64,000 nt of DNA. Source: Sphagnum magellanicum (taxonomy: Eukaryota; Streptophyta; Sphagnopsida; Sphagnales; Sphagnaceae). Each line of letters starts with the position of its first letter. Position 1 is the stretch's first letter. A program made the position numbers and the translations under genes. Below, piece by piece: positions 11,131 through 25,100 of this stretch. The stretch is from positions 18,263,390 through 18,327,389 of the forward strand of contig CM038911.1 of the NCBI GenBank assembly GCA_021904315.1, in the 5' to 3' direction. Under the pieces are notes generated by a model, which did no database searches, was not told where the DNA came from, and saw only the letters and a program-made list of their open reading frames with translations.

Positions 11131-14100
11131 TGATCGATTAGTCATGTGTTGATTTTGGGTTTGGGGGGGGTGGTGTTCCCCCATGCTCTTGTTTTTCCTT
11201 TTCTTTTGCAATAGATTTTTTTCCATTTGTTCCGAGATATATATATATATTCTAATTTCTCTGTACCTTTCATATGTCAGTTCCTTGTGCTTATTGAATT
11301 CTGCACTATATATGTGCAGAGCAATGCCCCAAGGTGGAAGGTGTTCTCAAAATAAGGCACCTAAGTGAGGCCGAGCCCTACATTTTTGGGAATGCCTTCA
11401 CACATAGACATTAACCCAATGTAGAAAATGAGCCAAATCATGAGAATTTAATCATATGTAGATCATGAGACCATGATGGGTGCATAGATCACAAGGTGCA
11501 TGTCCCTTTAGGTGCGAAGCCATATTCTTACACCTACTTTTCAAGGTGCAAAGGCACATTAGGGTTTTGGTAGGGTGCATTTGACCAAAATGGATATCAT
11601 AGGCCTTGATTTTATAAGTGAAGAAATGCGATAAAAAGTTATATGATTATTGTATTGAATCTTTTGTGACCAGGACTCAAATACATTGTATGTGTAATGT
11701 AATGCTTAGAGCATTTTTACAATTAGAAATGGTTACATAGTCTTTTTGAACTTTTAAATTTACAAAAGAAATTATAACAAATTACGAATAAGAATGTGAA
11801 TTTTAAATTTTCATTTAAATGGGAGAATGTATATTTTTAAATCTTCAATTACATGAGTTGATGAAATATGTTGTGCATAGCATTCTAAAATCATGATTTT
11901 AGAACTTTTCAAAAAAATCCACATGCACACTCTAAAGTTAAATATTTTGGAAATTCCATAATGGACATAAAACTTAAAAAATCAAAGAAAGTACCTTGGA
12001 ACAACATGTTTGTAAATATCAATATGAAAAATGTTTTGAAATTCAATAATCTTACTCAATAATATTCAAGGCACAATGAACATTTAACAATTTCCTTATA
12101 TATACATAACTATGACTGAAAAAATAAATAAATATCTGAAGTAAAAATAAAAGTTCACATTGATATTAACCATTCTAATATATTTATGGAAGAAGAAACT
12201 AAACTATAAATCAAACTGATCAAATCATTTTAAAAGAAATCTTGTATTAAAGATGAATAATATAAGGTTAAGGCTTGGAATCCTAAAAAAGGCCAACAAA
12301 GGCATTCCAAAAATTTTGAATTCATGTATATGTACTTTGCATTTATAAAAAGTGGTGCACCACACATGCCAAATCCATTACACCTATTAATAGGCATAAG
12401 GTGCTACCACATTTATAACCAATCCTAGTCAAAGATAAACATTGATGCAACCCTCAACCAAGCTTGGGGCAAAAGAAAGAGGAAATGAGCCAAAAATAAG
12501 CTAAGAAAATAAAGAGGCCTAGAACATTTGGGGGATGAAAAGGAAGCACTCTTAGAACTCTCGAGATAAACTTTCATTATAAAAGTTGAAAGTCCTAGAA
12601 TGTCCTAAATCTTTGTGACAAAAATGCAAAGGTAAAATCTAGTGCAAATCAAAATTCCCTTGTAATATTGGAAAACTCTCAAAGCATATATATTGAAAAT
12701 GAACTTGCATTTTCCATGTGGAGCTTGGAACTAGGACTTATTGCCAAATATAAAGTACTATTGTCACATGCCCAAAACAGTCTTGAAAAATGGAAATACA
12801 AAGCTCAAAATATTTGGGACAGTAAGAGTACCAAGTTAGGAGACTCAAGGTTGTCACAACATCCAAGCATCCATCATACCATAATGCCTTTGTTCGGATG
12901 TTGACATTACCCTATACCATCACATTGAAAAAGGTCAATTTAGGTCAATGTAATGTCAACTTAGGTCAAAGCCTAGGTTGGGTTGCTTGAGGAAAATTAA
13001 AGGTGACCTATATTTGCATCATTTAGTTGCCCTAAATCATATGGTAGCCCAAAAATTTCAAAATAGCAACCACACAAAAACTTCAAGTAGTGATTGAATT
13101 TTTTATCATTAAATCAATGGTGGAAATTAAACCATTTTCAAGCAAATGACTAATAATGCTTTGGGTCCTGACCAAAAAAATTTGGTTGCCAAATTGTCAA
13201 AAAAATTCTTTCAACAATTTGATTTGATTAAATTTTTTTGATTGCCTAATTTGGCAACTAAAAGTTGGCAACCAAATTATTCAAACAACAAATTATTTTT
13301 TGGGGGATAGTGGCCAAAACATTTCAATTGTTAAATCAATGGTGGAAATTAAGCCACCATCAATCAAATCATTGAAAATTTTCAGCCAATGACCAAAAAT
13401 CTATCTAGGCAATGATCAAAAACTTTTAATTGCACGATTTGATAATGGAAAATTTTCAATTGCATAGTTTAACAACTGAAAAATTGAGTAACCAACAAGT
13501 TTCACTCACCAAAACTAATCACTCCATGGATGACTTGTGGCATTAATCTGAAACAAGTTTATTTATAGTTTAAAATCCAAATCCAAGGTTTTTCAATTCA
13601 CAATACAAACCAATTCAACACATTTTTCCATACTAGTGATGTTTGTCAACTTAACATTATCAACATAATAAATACAAACCCTTTGAAGTTGATTAGAAGC
13701 TTTCAAGGCGTGTTAAATATATTTGTCATAAGATGTTACCTTGGGTCTTAAAGGTGGAAGTTTTTTTCTTAATTCATTGTAGCTACTAATTTGATTAAAA
13801 TTTTTAATTGATTTGATAACCTTATTCCCAACCAAATTTTTTTTTTTGTGCAAAATTTCACCAAAAGGCTCAAAAGAAAGGGTTACAAACCATAACCAAA
13901 GATTTTTGTAGAAAAAAGTAAAGTTGTTTGTCAAATCCATGAAGCCATTGATGGATGATAACCACTAATGCTCCATCATAGATTTCCTATGATAATTTAG
14001 TTGTAGATGGCTCAAGATGAAAAGGCTAGATCTTACATTCAAAAACTTAGTGTTTTATAGTCTAGCATCACACCAAAATCTTGTTGCTCCCAAAATAATT

Positions 14101-14917
14101 TGCTTCTTATACTCACAAATTGCAATCCATCATCATTGCCTCCATTGCTTTTATTTTTGTAAGGTTCACCAACATTACCATGTTGTAGATAGTTATGGAC
14201 TAGGTTGACTCAAAATGTACATCACAAGGTTATTTTTTCACTACTACAAAGGATTAAAATAGTCCCCAACTTTATTGAATTTACAATATTTTTAAAAAAG
14301 GTACTAATTTTTATGAAATAAAATATTATTCCAATAGGCCCTAATTGAATCATAATAATTTTTTTGTATACACCAAATGAAGTACTTTTAAAGTTTCATA
14401 GATCAAAAATCACAATCCATATAAAACTCATAAATGTACTCATAATTTTCATTGTTGTGAATTTTTTGTTTGGATTTTTTCCTCAAAATTCATGCGGATG
14501 ATTACCTAGTTAAAATTACATTTTAAGGTGCCATTGGCAAAAAACCAAAAATGTGTTGAACTTTTGAAAGCCCTAAAATTGCTTGATTTAGAAAGTCCTT
14601 TTGGAGAATAAATTTTAACAATTTTTGCAACCTTGTTATTTCATTAGGTTTTACATAATGTAAAGGAATTTTGACTATTTCGTTTTGCTTGAAAAGAATA
14701 AACTTAAGTTCCTTCAATGTGATGGTAAGAGGGTGATATTAGTTTTTAGTGTTAAAATCTGGTCCAAATGGACTCCTAATTTGTCCAAAAAAGAAACACC
14801 ATAGATTGTAATTACCTTTATGCTTAAAACATTATATTGCTCAATGTTCATTAGGAATCAAGAATTTGCAAATCATTTAACACATTGAGTTGGAGTAACA
14901 CATTTCTACAACACTAT
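11131..14917. other. AT-rich intergenic DNA, no gene seen
   Basis: No coding region was recognised. About 12.95-13.5 kb repeats short words such as GGCAACCAAATT and AATTTTCAATTG. A lone CACTACTACAAAGG stands at 14239 without a matching partner, and it could be one end of a CACTA element. Otherwise I see nothing here. Confidence 0.5.
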
Positions 14918-16580
14918 CACTACAAGAAATGATGACCTTTTTAATTAGGAAAATTGATCCAAAAGATCCATTTTACCCCCCCATCCAACTTGACAAAAAT
15001 GTCATTTTGGAAAAGTTGATTTGGACTGGTTTGTTTTGATTGGTGTCATTTTTACCAAAGGTCCTAGGATGTTTTGACTAGTCAAAATGACCAATTGTCA
15101 ATTTGACCATTGGTATATTAAACCATCATTATCTATGTTTTAATTTAAACCATGTGTCATCATTATGTTGCATCTTGGAAGGTGACATGGCATCGTACAT
15201 GTCATAGAAAGGTATGCTCGTAAGTAGTTACCTACATACGTTCTACTTATGACCATATGTTTACAATGTACATTGTACACATACACCATATGCCTCACCA
15301 CATATGAATTTTGTATAAGTGATTTGCCAAGTTTGAACCCAAGACTTCATGGAGGCACACCAATGCCTTTGCCATCAAATTACACTACTTCCTATTAACA
15401 TAAAGTGTGAAAACATTTTGTTTTACCTTTTAAACTATGAAATCATTAAAAAAATTTAAATTGACACGCCTTTCTAATTTCAAATCTTGTTCAAATGAAA
15501 CAAATAAATACATAATGTTGAAATTTATTCAAAGATCTATTTAATAATATCAATATATTTTATAAATGTTCAAATGAGTTTTAAATAACATTTTTGAAAA
15601 ACACAAATCATTAACAAATTGACACAAATGAACTTATGATTCCTCCAATTCCAATCACATTTCATTGTGTGATTAAACAATACAAGGTAAGTAGGTAAAT
15701 AGGTATAGATAATTGGTAAGTATTAATAGTTAGGTAGGTCAAATAGGTGGGTATAATAGGTAAGTATAGGTAGGTAAGTAAAGTAAGTTGGTGGTTATAA
15801 AATTATTATTATGGTAGGTAGGTGATTACATAATACTTATTAAGGAATCATGTGTGATAGGTAGGTAGGTAGGTAGGCTAGCCTATTATTAAGCCTAGGT
15901 TATTTACATGGCATAAGCTAGGTTAGGTTATGTTTGTAGCTAGTGAAATGCCACTAAGAGGGAATGTTATTAATTCATAACATACCTACTTACCTACTTA
16001 GCACGTATGAATTCATGACACACCTACTTACCTATCTACCAAACATGAATTAATAACATTATATAGTGGCAATTCATTATAAACATAACCTACCCTAGCC
16101 TATGATAGGTAGGTAACCTAACCTTAGTAAATAGGCTAACCTAATAGTTTAATATGTTATAGGTAGCATAAGCACAGTTAATACTTTAGGTAAGCAATTT
16201 GGGCCTAATTAATATGCTAGCTAGGTAGTAGGTACCTAGGTTTTATTAGTAGACAATTAATAATGCTAGGTAGTTAACCTAGGCCTAATTTGTAGGCTAG
16301 TTAGGTATGTTAGATATGTAGGTAGCATTAGCCTAGGCCTGCTTAACTAATGTCAAATCAATATGTCTAATTTGACTAAGCCATGGTCATTTTGACAAAC
16401 CATTTTCTTTTGTTTGTCCCTTTTGATTAGATGTTTGATTGACACCTAGTCAAAAAAATCATTTTAGTCAAATGTACTAATAAAACATAACACATTTTTT
16501 TCATGCCCTAGCCCTCTAGTCAAAATGGACATCACTTTCGGTCAAGTTGGAATTATAGAAAAGGTGTGATTTCTTATCGT
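14918..16580 (+). mobile_element. Non-autonomous CACTA-ended element with a GTAG-rich core (copy 1)
   Basis: The left end is CACTACAAGAAAT, the classic terminus of plant CACTA (En/Spm) transposons. The right end is ATTTCTTATCGTA, which matches its reverse complement at 10 of 13 positions. Flanks are TAT and TAC, near the 3-bp duplication expected. The interior has no transposase: it contains words of the type AGTCAAAATGACCA near both ends, a tRNA-like stretch on the minus strand (about 15325-15400; B-box-like GGTTCAAACTT), and a long (GTAG)n/(CTAC)n-rich core at about 15680-16350. A related copy in the opposite orientation lies at 45389-46763. Confidence 0.6.
15680..16350. repeat. GTAG/CTAC tetranucleotide-rich core
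   Basis: Runs of TAGGTAGGTAGG (about 15680-15890) are followed by the complementary TACCTACTTACC (about 15980-16050) and more TAGG words up to 16350. The two halves could fold back on each other. No exact long array remains. Confidence 0.75.
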
Positions 16581-18049
16581 ATACCATTATGCAATGCTAA
16601 TTTTGGAGCAATGAGCTTGGAGCCTTGAACTTTGACTTGGTGAATAATAATGATGTTGAGTTGCAAATGTTGAAAATCTATCATGCAACCGTTGACTTCA
16701 AACAATAAATGGCAAGGTGAATCTCCAAAATTCAAACATTGCATGTTTTGTTTTTGCGTTTGAATTGTGCTAATAATTACTAATTACAAATTGGTGTTTT
16801 TCATGGCTTGCATTTAAAGCTAGCTACTAAACCTTGTTAGCTACACAACAATGATCAAATTTTTGTGTGTTGCATTGAAAATTTAATCAATCATCATGGT
16901 CATGTCCAACTTCCAAGTTTTCTTGTGTTTGGACTTTGGAGTATTTTTTCAAAACCAACATCATGTCAAATCTTGGCCCTTGGGATTGATTATCTGATCA
17001 TGATTCATCGGTGATTAATCATGACTCATTGACCTTGATCAACTCATTGACTTATCCACAATTAGAGTCCATTGGGGTTGATATTGAATTGGATTAGGGA
17101 CACTTGCTCACAACCTCACAAATCACTCATATTCTTAAGTTTTTAAATTGTTCATAGTTTACACTATATAGGTTATTAATAATTTACAAATCATTTTCAA
17201 ATTCCTTGGGATTGATCTTAAGTGGGATTAACAATCAATCATAGATCATTCATACTAAATAGATTGATTAATTTTAGATTCCCATGGTCCCTCACATTAA
17301 TCATAAATGTCATCATGTTCAACAATCAAAAGTTGAATGTTGAAACATAGGCTAATTTGGGAATTCAATTTATGTTCTCATTATTTATTTATTTATTGTT
17401 TGTGATGTTTAATTTGTGAGCATTGGAACTCCATTATTGTTCATGAGGCACTTGTCAATGACTATTGGCAATGTTAATTAATGTTCACAATTTTGTGACT
17501 ATTGAACCTCCATCTTTTTTTTTTTGTGTTTATGTGACCATTGATTCTTGAGTTCCAACTTCTAAGACTCCATCACAACTCAAAAGGGTTCAAGGTTCAA
17601 GTACTTTTGTGATATTTGCACAACAAAAGGCAACAGCTTGCAAGGTCAAAATCAATCATCACATTATGGGCAAAGCAAAATCAATTATCTTCAACTTAGA
17701 CTTTGATTTTTTCACATTCTATGTGCCCTAAGTTTTTTTCACATGATGTATGTGTTTATATGTGATCATTAAAGGACTAAAAAAGATTTTTTGATATTAT
17801 AAACATTTTTTTTTAAGCTTTACTACTTGATTATTTTTTTGTCTATTCATATTTTTATAACCATTAACCAATGTTAGGTCCTAGTCCCTAACCTCTTAAG
17901 ATCATGTCAAAACTTCAACCCCTTAAAAACTTTAAATTAAAATTTTTATTTGGGGAAAAAATCCCCTAGTTTGTTATTGCTTCTTTTAGTGCAACTATCC
18001 CCATGAATTTTCTTTTTGTTGTTGTTTATTTTAGTATAATCCCCAAGAT
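16581..18049. other. Intergenic, nothing recognised
   Basis: AT-rich DNA rich in short TGATTAATCATGA-type palindromic words (about 16990-17290). The 3' portion may belong to the 5' flank of the transposase remnant that follows. No gene seen. Confidence 0.45.
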
Positions 18050-20080
18050 GCATGGATTCTATATGGACAAGATTCCCATGGGTGCATTTTATATGGAAGC
18101 ATGTAGGTTGTCACAAGGCTTTGGTAGCCATGCCATGGGTGAAAAAAAGAAAAACATTATTTCTTGAAAAACAATGTTCATGTTGTTAATGAGAGTGTAT
18201 TTTGCCAAAGGTCCTAAGACAATGTTGTAACAAGTCATTCATGATGCAACTCACATTGATAGGAAGAAAACACTTGTCCAATTCATTTTCATTTTTCATT
18301 TTTTTGATCATGACTACCCCATGATAGAACATACAACAATGCAAAAATTTGTGTAATTGAATGTTCTTAGTTCAATCCCATGAAACATTAGTCTATTGGG
18401 AAATGGAAAATTCTATGTGTGAACAACTTTTGAAAGAATTCAAAGTGTTATGCCTAGAGGCGAGTTTGTATCATTAAATTCAAATGAAGTGGTTATTATT
18501 GATAACTAGGATTGGATATCAGTTCATGTATATGTGATGTGGGCATGGAGAAGAATGCTTATACTCTTCACTCTTCAACGTGTTGTTGAAAATGGTAATG
18601 TAGATAACTTAACTTGTATCATTACACAATCCCTTATATAACAAGGAAGGCTAACTAAAAAGGAGTTAAGTGAGATGTTCATTTGTTTTGGTGCAAATGG
18701 AACCTTTTTATTTCCAAGGTTGTCACATTATATTGACATCAAATTGAAGGAAAAACACATTCCTTACATGATGGGGTAACATTGCATGGCCATAGGACAT
18801 ATTTTGTTGTGCAAGTTTTGTTTAACTTGCTAATGGTAACCAAGTTGGAGAATTTGCTCTAATCATTATTTTTACTTCTCAAGCTCCCTTAAGCAACATT
18901 TGGAATTTAATAAGCTTGTTGAAATTGTGGGAAAACATGATCTAAAATCTTGAGAAATGTCAAGATTTAATGTATATCAATGTTTGAGCCTTTGAAGCAT
19001 GTCATGGTAGAATAAAAGACTTTGCATTGTGAAAATGTCATAGGACAACCCTTCAATTGTTCAAACAAGGTTAAATCTCAACCTCCTTTATGATATTCAC
19101 ATATTGTTAACCTTGTCTTGTTTGTTGCCATCATTGGAGGCAATCAATGGATTGATCAAATTTGTTCAAAGAAAAGATGTTTTTCATTTGTGATTTTGTG
19201 ACAACTATAAAGTGCTATCAAGTTGATTTCTTCATAATTCATTATAATCCTATGATTGGTTACCAATGTGTGCATTTTCAAGTTTTTTGTGATGTTGTGA
19301 ACAACAATTTTACCACCATCACCCAAGATTGGGTTCTATTAACTTCAACACTAATGTAGAAACCCTTGCATTTTGCATGGTTGATTATTCATATCAAGCT
19401 CACATTTTCAATGCAATTGTTGGGGCTAATCAACTAGTGTTTAAGGATGTTTTCTTAGCATCCATTGCATAAATGAAGGCCCAATGTTTTGTTGTTATTG
19501 ACATGCTTATCAAATAATTAGATAAATGTTTCATTGATTTAAGTTGATGAATGCCCTCAACATTATATATCCACAATTTTGGATTTGATTTGATGTTAAT
19601 TTCTCTTTTTCCTTGCATATTAATGTTATCAAGACGCACTACTATGAATTGAAAAATATAAACCATCATTGGATCCAGTTATGGAACCTTTTAATGTTAA
19701 CCTTTTGAACTTGTAACAATTCATGTTTAAGCTCAATATGCATACACAAACACTCAAGGCAATAATTAAACCTTTTGGTACCAATCTAGTGACAAAGTTG
19801 TGAAAGATATTTAATAAGAATGGTTTGTTGATTCGATGATTATATGAACTTGGTTGAGATAGTTGTTTCAATGCTTAAATTTATGGAAGACAAACATAGT
19901 TTTTTCACTCTTGCATTCATGAAGGAAAAATTGTGCAATTAGTTAGGAAACATTTGGAAATAAATGTTCACATGTTTACACATGAGTTCTTTATTCAAGA
20001 AATTTCCTTTATCAAGAAGCCATTACAAGTTTAAAAGATCACAAAGTGCGAATTGGTGTTGTCACTTAAGACCTTGTGTT
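18050..20080 (+). pseudogene. Fossil hAT-like transposase with DUF4371 (zinc finger 862-like) core
   Basis: Reading across frameshifts on the plus strand gives a colinear series of blocks known from plant TTF-type/DUF4371 hAT-like proteins. The order is WVHFIWKHVGCHKALVAMP (~18085), a DYPMIEHTT-like block (~18315), a DN-stop-DWISVHVYVM block (~18500), RVVENGNVDNLTCIITQSL, TKKELSEMFICFGANGT (~18660), a PYMMG...HCMA block (~18760), LKQHLEFNKLVEIVG (~18890), FICDFVTTIKCYQVD (~19180), YQCVHFQVFCDVVNNNF (~19263), and LAFMKEKLCN near 19920. The C-terminal part ends at about 20065. Many stops and frameshifts are present, so it is dead. The longest intact frame is 19162-19359. The domain order fits RNase-H-like transposases; I did not find terminal inverted repeats. 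Confidence 0.7.
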
Positions 20081-20764
20081 CATTGGATTGTTGTGGCTTA
20101 GTCTTTTTGTTTCCATGATCTGGACAAACATGGTAATTATGTTTATTTTATCATGATTTTTATTAATATTTGGGTGTGGGGAGTGGAATCGCATAAAATA
20201 AAGTTTGAAATTAGACCAAGGTTCAACTCCCTTTCAAAGTATTAATCTTCCTTTGTTATGCAATTTCAATGTTCAATTATGTGTTTCATTTTTACCAAGT
20301 TATTTTCATATAACCACATTCATTGCATTAGTTTTGTTTGAGGTTTCTAGTTGGATTTTTTTTTGAAAAATTGAATCGTCACTTTGATTTATTTTGAAAA
20401 AGTCATGTATTGAGTCAACAAGTGACCTAGAAACCACCTATTTCTATGCCAAAAACTCCATAGTAGCCATTTAGGCACACAAGAGGACAAAATTGTTGCC
20501 ACTCGCACACATTTTAATATTTTTAAAAAAAAAACCTTGATTCCAACTAGCAAGCACCATTAAGAATTGTAGTCAACAAGCAACTCATTGTGTAATGGCT
20601 CTACCCATCGTTATATGACCATGATCAATATTTTATTCCGAAGACCAACTCCTTAGGAAGGAAAATAAAGAATCTTTAAGAATATTTTATTTTTCAAAAT
20701 TGAATATTCAAAATTAATTAATTGTTCTCAAGGCAAGTGCCAAACTTGTGAAGGTATTATAGTA

Positions 20765-21260
20765 TATGGAATGTTTGGAATCTAAAATTTTGAAAACTAA
20801 AATGTTTGAATTTTGATGTGTGAATATTGAAAGTTGAAAATTGAAATTTGTATGTGAAATGTTTGGAATCTAAAATTTTGAGAATTAAATTGTCTAAATT
20901 GGGATGTGTGAATACTTAAAGTTGAAAATTGAACTTTGAAATTTCTATGTGAAGTGTTTCGAATTTGAAAATTTGAAAATTGAAATGTTTAAATTTGGAT
21001 GTGTGAATATTGAAAGTTAAAAACTGAAAATTGAAAATTGAAATTTCTTTGTGAAATGTCTAGAAGGAATTTGAAATTTTGGAAACTAAAATGTTTGAAT
21101 ATTGAAAAATAAAAACTAAAATGTTTGAATTTATGAAAATTGAAATGTTTAAGTATTGAAAATTAAGAATTGAAATGTCTAAATATTGAAAACTGAAAAC
21201 TAGAATGTCTGAAAATTGAAATGTCTAAATATTGAAAACTGAAAATTGAAATGTTTGATA
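20765..21260. repeat. Purine-biased degenerate tandem repeat, about 88-104 bp unit
   Basis: Four diverged units begin with AATGTTTGGAATCTAAAATT-type sequence at about 20770, 20858, 20952 and 21055. They dissolve into shorter GAAATGTTTGAATATTGAAAA words up to 21260. The plus strand is strongly A/G-rich. Confidence 0.7.
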
Positions 21261-22149
21261 CAAATCCTTTGAAATTGTGCCACATAAAACATTGATTGTG
21301 AGTTGATATTTAGTGCACAAGCACTCTTGTAATGTCTTGTTGCATGCTTCTCGAATCTGTAACACTCACAATTAAAAAAACATTAATCATGTGAGTAAGT
21401 CCATCATAAATAAACAAAACACACCCCCAAAAAAATCATCCAACTTTGTCCTCATGCCAAAAAAAATAAAATTTCACAAGATCCAAAAAGAAAAAAAAAT
21501 CTAACAACAATTTCACAAACCTTTTTTTTTTCCTTTCCAATTTTCTTTTCAAAAGGTTTTTTTAAAATAAATTTTAGAGTAAGCAAGAAGATTACTATAA
21601 CAATGATCATGCAGTTTTGTTAAGGACTACAAAGCAAATGTTGCTTGGTATAACACATAGGGAATTGAAGTCAACATTATTATTATGTGTGATGTGATTT
21701 TCTAATTATCATTATTACTGAGACAAATGTTATTTTCAGACCCATCGAGGATGATTGTTTGAAGATTTTGACCAAGTCTTTTGCCCAATCCTCATTAGAT
21801 TCCTCAAATTCTACCTCTTGTAACAATTAGTGCCAACACCCATTGCTCCCAAAAAAATCTTTTATTCAAATGCAATAAATAGATATTTGGATAAAATAAT
21901 GACAATAAATAAAAGGTGAAAAAAAAACTGAAAACATAAGAGCAACACAAAGAGTTAAACTCTTGAGAATTTGCACCCACAAGAGCTACCAATATGTCTT
22001 CCACATTGTCCTTATCAAAGATCTTATTGATTGCATCAGTTTTGTAGAAAACATAATGATGTGTAAATTAACCTATTTCATCATTTGCTTGAGATGGGGA
22101 AAAATACTTATTCAACCCTTTTGATAATGAATGTAATGTCCACAAGACA
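21261..22149. other. Intergenic, nothing recognised
   Basis: AT-rich, with A-runs near 21420-21520. I see no gene. Confidence 0.5.
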
Positions 22150-22181
22150 TTTAGGGTTTAGGGTTTAAACCTTAAACCTTA
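22150..22181. repeat. Short palindromic telomere-like motif
   Basis: TTTAGGGTTTAGGG is followed directly by TTTAAACCTTAAACC, so G-rich plant-telomere-type units run into the complementary C-rich type. The whole motif is about 32 bp. Confidence 0.6.
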
Positions 22182-25100
22182 AAGCACCCAACAAAACTTT
22201 TTGCTATCATCTATTTAAATGGAAAAATTGTGCACCTGTGGAGAATGTTCTTTTCTCCAAGAGTAGTTGTTGGGTTACTAAATTCATTCAAAGTGTTTTA
22301 TATTGCAACTAAATCTCTTATCATCAACTCATGCAACTGCTTCTTAAGCTTTGGTAACCTTTGCCATCCCATTCCCCATTTCCAAAAGAAAGCAATAGAT
22401 TCATTTGCAAGGTTTGTATTAGTGTTGGGTGGGTATCAACTTTCAAACATATTAACTAGAACTAGCATTGGATCTTTTAAAACCTCTTGCTACCAACCTG
22501 ATCTTAATATTAGAGTTTGGAAAAGGTTGGCTTTTGGTTAGTATATGATAAATATAGACTTGATATTGAGATCGATATAGCCTTGGTATTAAATTGGTAT
22601 TGCCTCAAATCATTACCAAGCAAGTACTAGTATGAAGCTAACATTGCCTCAAGTCATACTAGTTTGGTTAGTTCTTTCATACCATGAACAATACCCATTA
22701 GTTTCTATACTAGTCAAGAAACCCTGGTCGTTGCCCAACATTGGTTTATACCAAAATGGACTATCATGTACATGTACATGCCATGTGCACGAAATCTACA
22801 ATCTGATTTCACTTGAACAAACATCAAAGATGAGTAAAAACCTCAAGAGGAACAAAATGTGTTGCAAACCCACAAGCAAGCATTTTTGTTCCATCTAAGC
22901 GGCTCCTAGTTAATGCAAGGTACTCCCTTGCAAACTTCCAAACTCCATAAAAAATGTATGCATAATAGACCGAAACCTTAATGGGGTTATAATCAAGCAA
23001 GCAAACAACACTCAAATATATTCAAGAATCCAAGAATCCAATCAATAAAAATGGCAGTGCTAGAAAGAAGCATGCCCACAAATAAACAAATAAACAAGTA
23101 ATTCTATTGTTGAATTTAACTGCAATTATTAAAATAAAAAGGAAATGGAAAGAAAAATGACGCACAAAACCAACAATTGCATTTGATCAATTAATGAATG
23201 ATGTTAGAAGAAAAAAGGAAACAGATATGAGATGTTCATGAAAATTGGATTCGTTGGGTTTTGATGGGAAGGGGGGCAATTATCGAGATGACCAGGGAGG
23301 CGTGACAACCAAAAAGAGGAACCACAATCAATGTGAAGACCTTGGGCTGCTTTTGGCATGGAAAACACATGTTTACAAAAGGAGGAAAACTCTCCCACCC
23401 ATAATGAGAATTAACCAAAATACAATATATTGCAACTTACCAACATTGCAAGCTTTTCAAGATTGCAAAAGGATTTTCCTCCAAATTGATAAGAAAACAA
23501 GCAAAAGGGTTTTCTTTGAATTGTTGAAAAAATGAGCAAAAAGGATTTTCCTCCAAATTAAGTCATGAGAAAAAACAATCACAATATTTTCTATGGCCAT
23601 TCCAAGTCTGCTAGGAATAGTAAGCCTTGCCCCCCTTCCCATGACAAGTCCAATCCACAATCTTAATTGCAACAACAAAAACAACACCCCCAAAAATAAA
23701 CAAATAAATCCCCACAACATTTTAAATAAATTGTTTGTGAGACATTCTGAACTTCACAAATTTGGCTGAAATTTCTTAGCAAGTAACTAGGAGCAACAAA
23801 TGTTTGGTTCACTACCAAACATAAACAACAACTTACAAGAGGCTTTTTGTATGTTACTGCGTGGTAATCAAACTAATACTTGTTGTAAACAACCTTTGTT
23901 GTGGGGGGATCATCTGCCACATTGCCCCAAAAAAATTCTTCATGATTTCAACCCAAAATCAGAATTTGATTCCCCCTAAAAATCAATCAATGGCTACTTA
24001 GAAAGCAATGTTGCATCGTCTTCCATCAGCATGCTGCTTGCATTTGTCCAAAAGAGTTGGGAAGAAAAAAAAGAATCCAAAATAGAAAGAAATAGAAAGA
24101 AGAACATTGGTAGTAACAATTGCACAAGAACAAAATCTGCATTACCTATAGCTACCTTTTGTGCATTGCAAAATTATCTACAAATTCTTGTTCTTATTCT
24201 ATCACACTACATGAAAAAACTTTTATAAGACCACAACTTCTTGAAAAATTGAGCACATCCATTTTCCCCCTATGTTGCTCAATCTAGAAACATTATTAGC
24301 CTCTAACAATCGACACAAAATATTTGCTTCTACAAAAGTCACAAAAGCCTTGTGACATTAGAAACAAATTTTGTAGGAAGGAATGCACATGAGAAAAACA
24401 AAACAAAACAACCAAAAATAAAAAAATTTCCTCAAAGGATCGGATTCATCGCTACCCTCAACTTGTTGTAAGCCATCGTCTTCACCCACCCCATCATCCT
24501 TTTTGTCGCCCCATCAATGGTTATTAACAATCATCATTCTAGCCAAAGCTGTAATTCCAATACTAGAGAGCTTGATTGAAGAAGAGAATCCTTTTAGCTT
24601 TTGCGATGGTTATCAAAACCTACCATGCTCAACTATTTGAAAACCTAATGTATTTAGCAAAACATAAAAAATTACATCCATGTGAAAATTTTCATTCTAT
24701 AAACACTTGTCATCTTCACATTGACCAATGAATGAGGAAATTTTTTATCCTCAAGTCCAAATCCTGCAGAGATGCGTAGCCTCTTCCCTATGGGTAGAGC
24801 CAACAAAGGGTTCAGATAACATCAAGTTTATAAATCAATGTCTTAAATAACATTAAAGATGTTGTCATGGGTGCCTCATTGAAATCTGTGCATTTTTAGA
24901 ATGTAAATTTTAAGAGTTTGTGCCCACATAATGGATCAATTTTGGTAATGTTGCTTGCATATCCAAATTGTCCCCACCATTAAGCCATATAGCCTTACAG
25001 CATGCCCAACAACAGCTCTCTATCAGCATTTCCCACATCCAGTGCGCAATGTTTAGTTTCTCCCCTTCGGAGTAGGTCATATGAGCAATGGGTCCTTAGT

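Noticed and set aside
14239..14252. CACTACTACAAAGG as a separate CACTA element end
   Set aside because: No complementary right end with matching flanks was found within several kb.
15325..15400. tRNA gene on the minus strand
   Set aside because: A-box-like and B-box-like words are present, but no cloverleaf with a proper acceptor stem can be drawn. It is better read as a tRNA-like part of a transposon.
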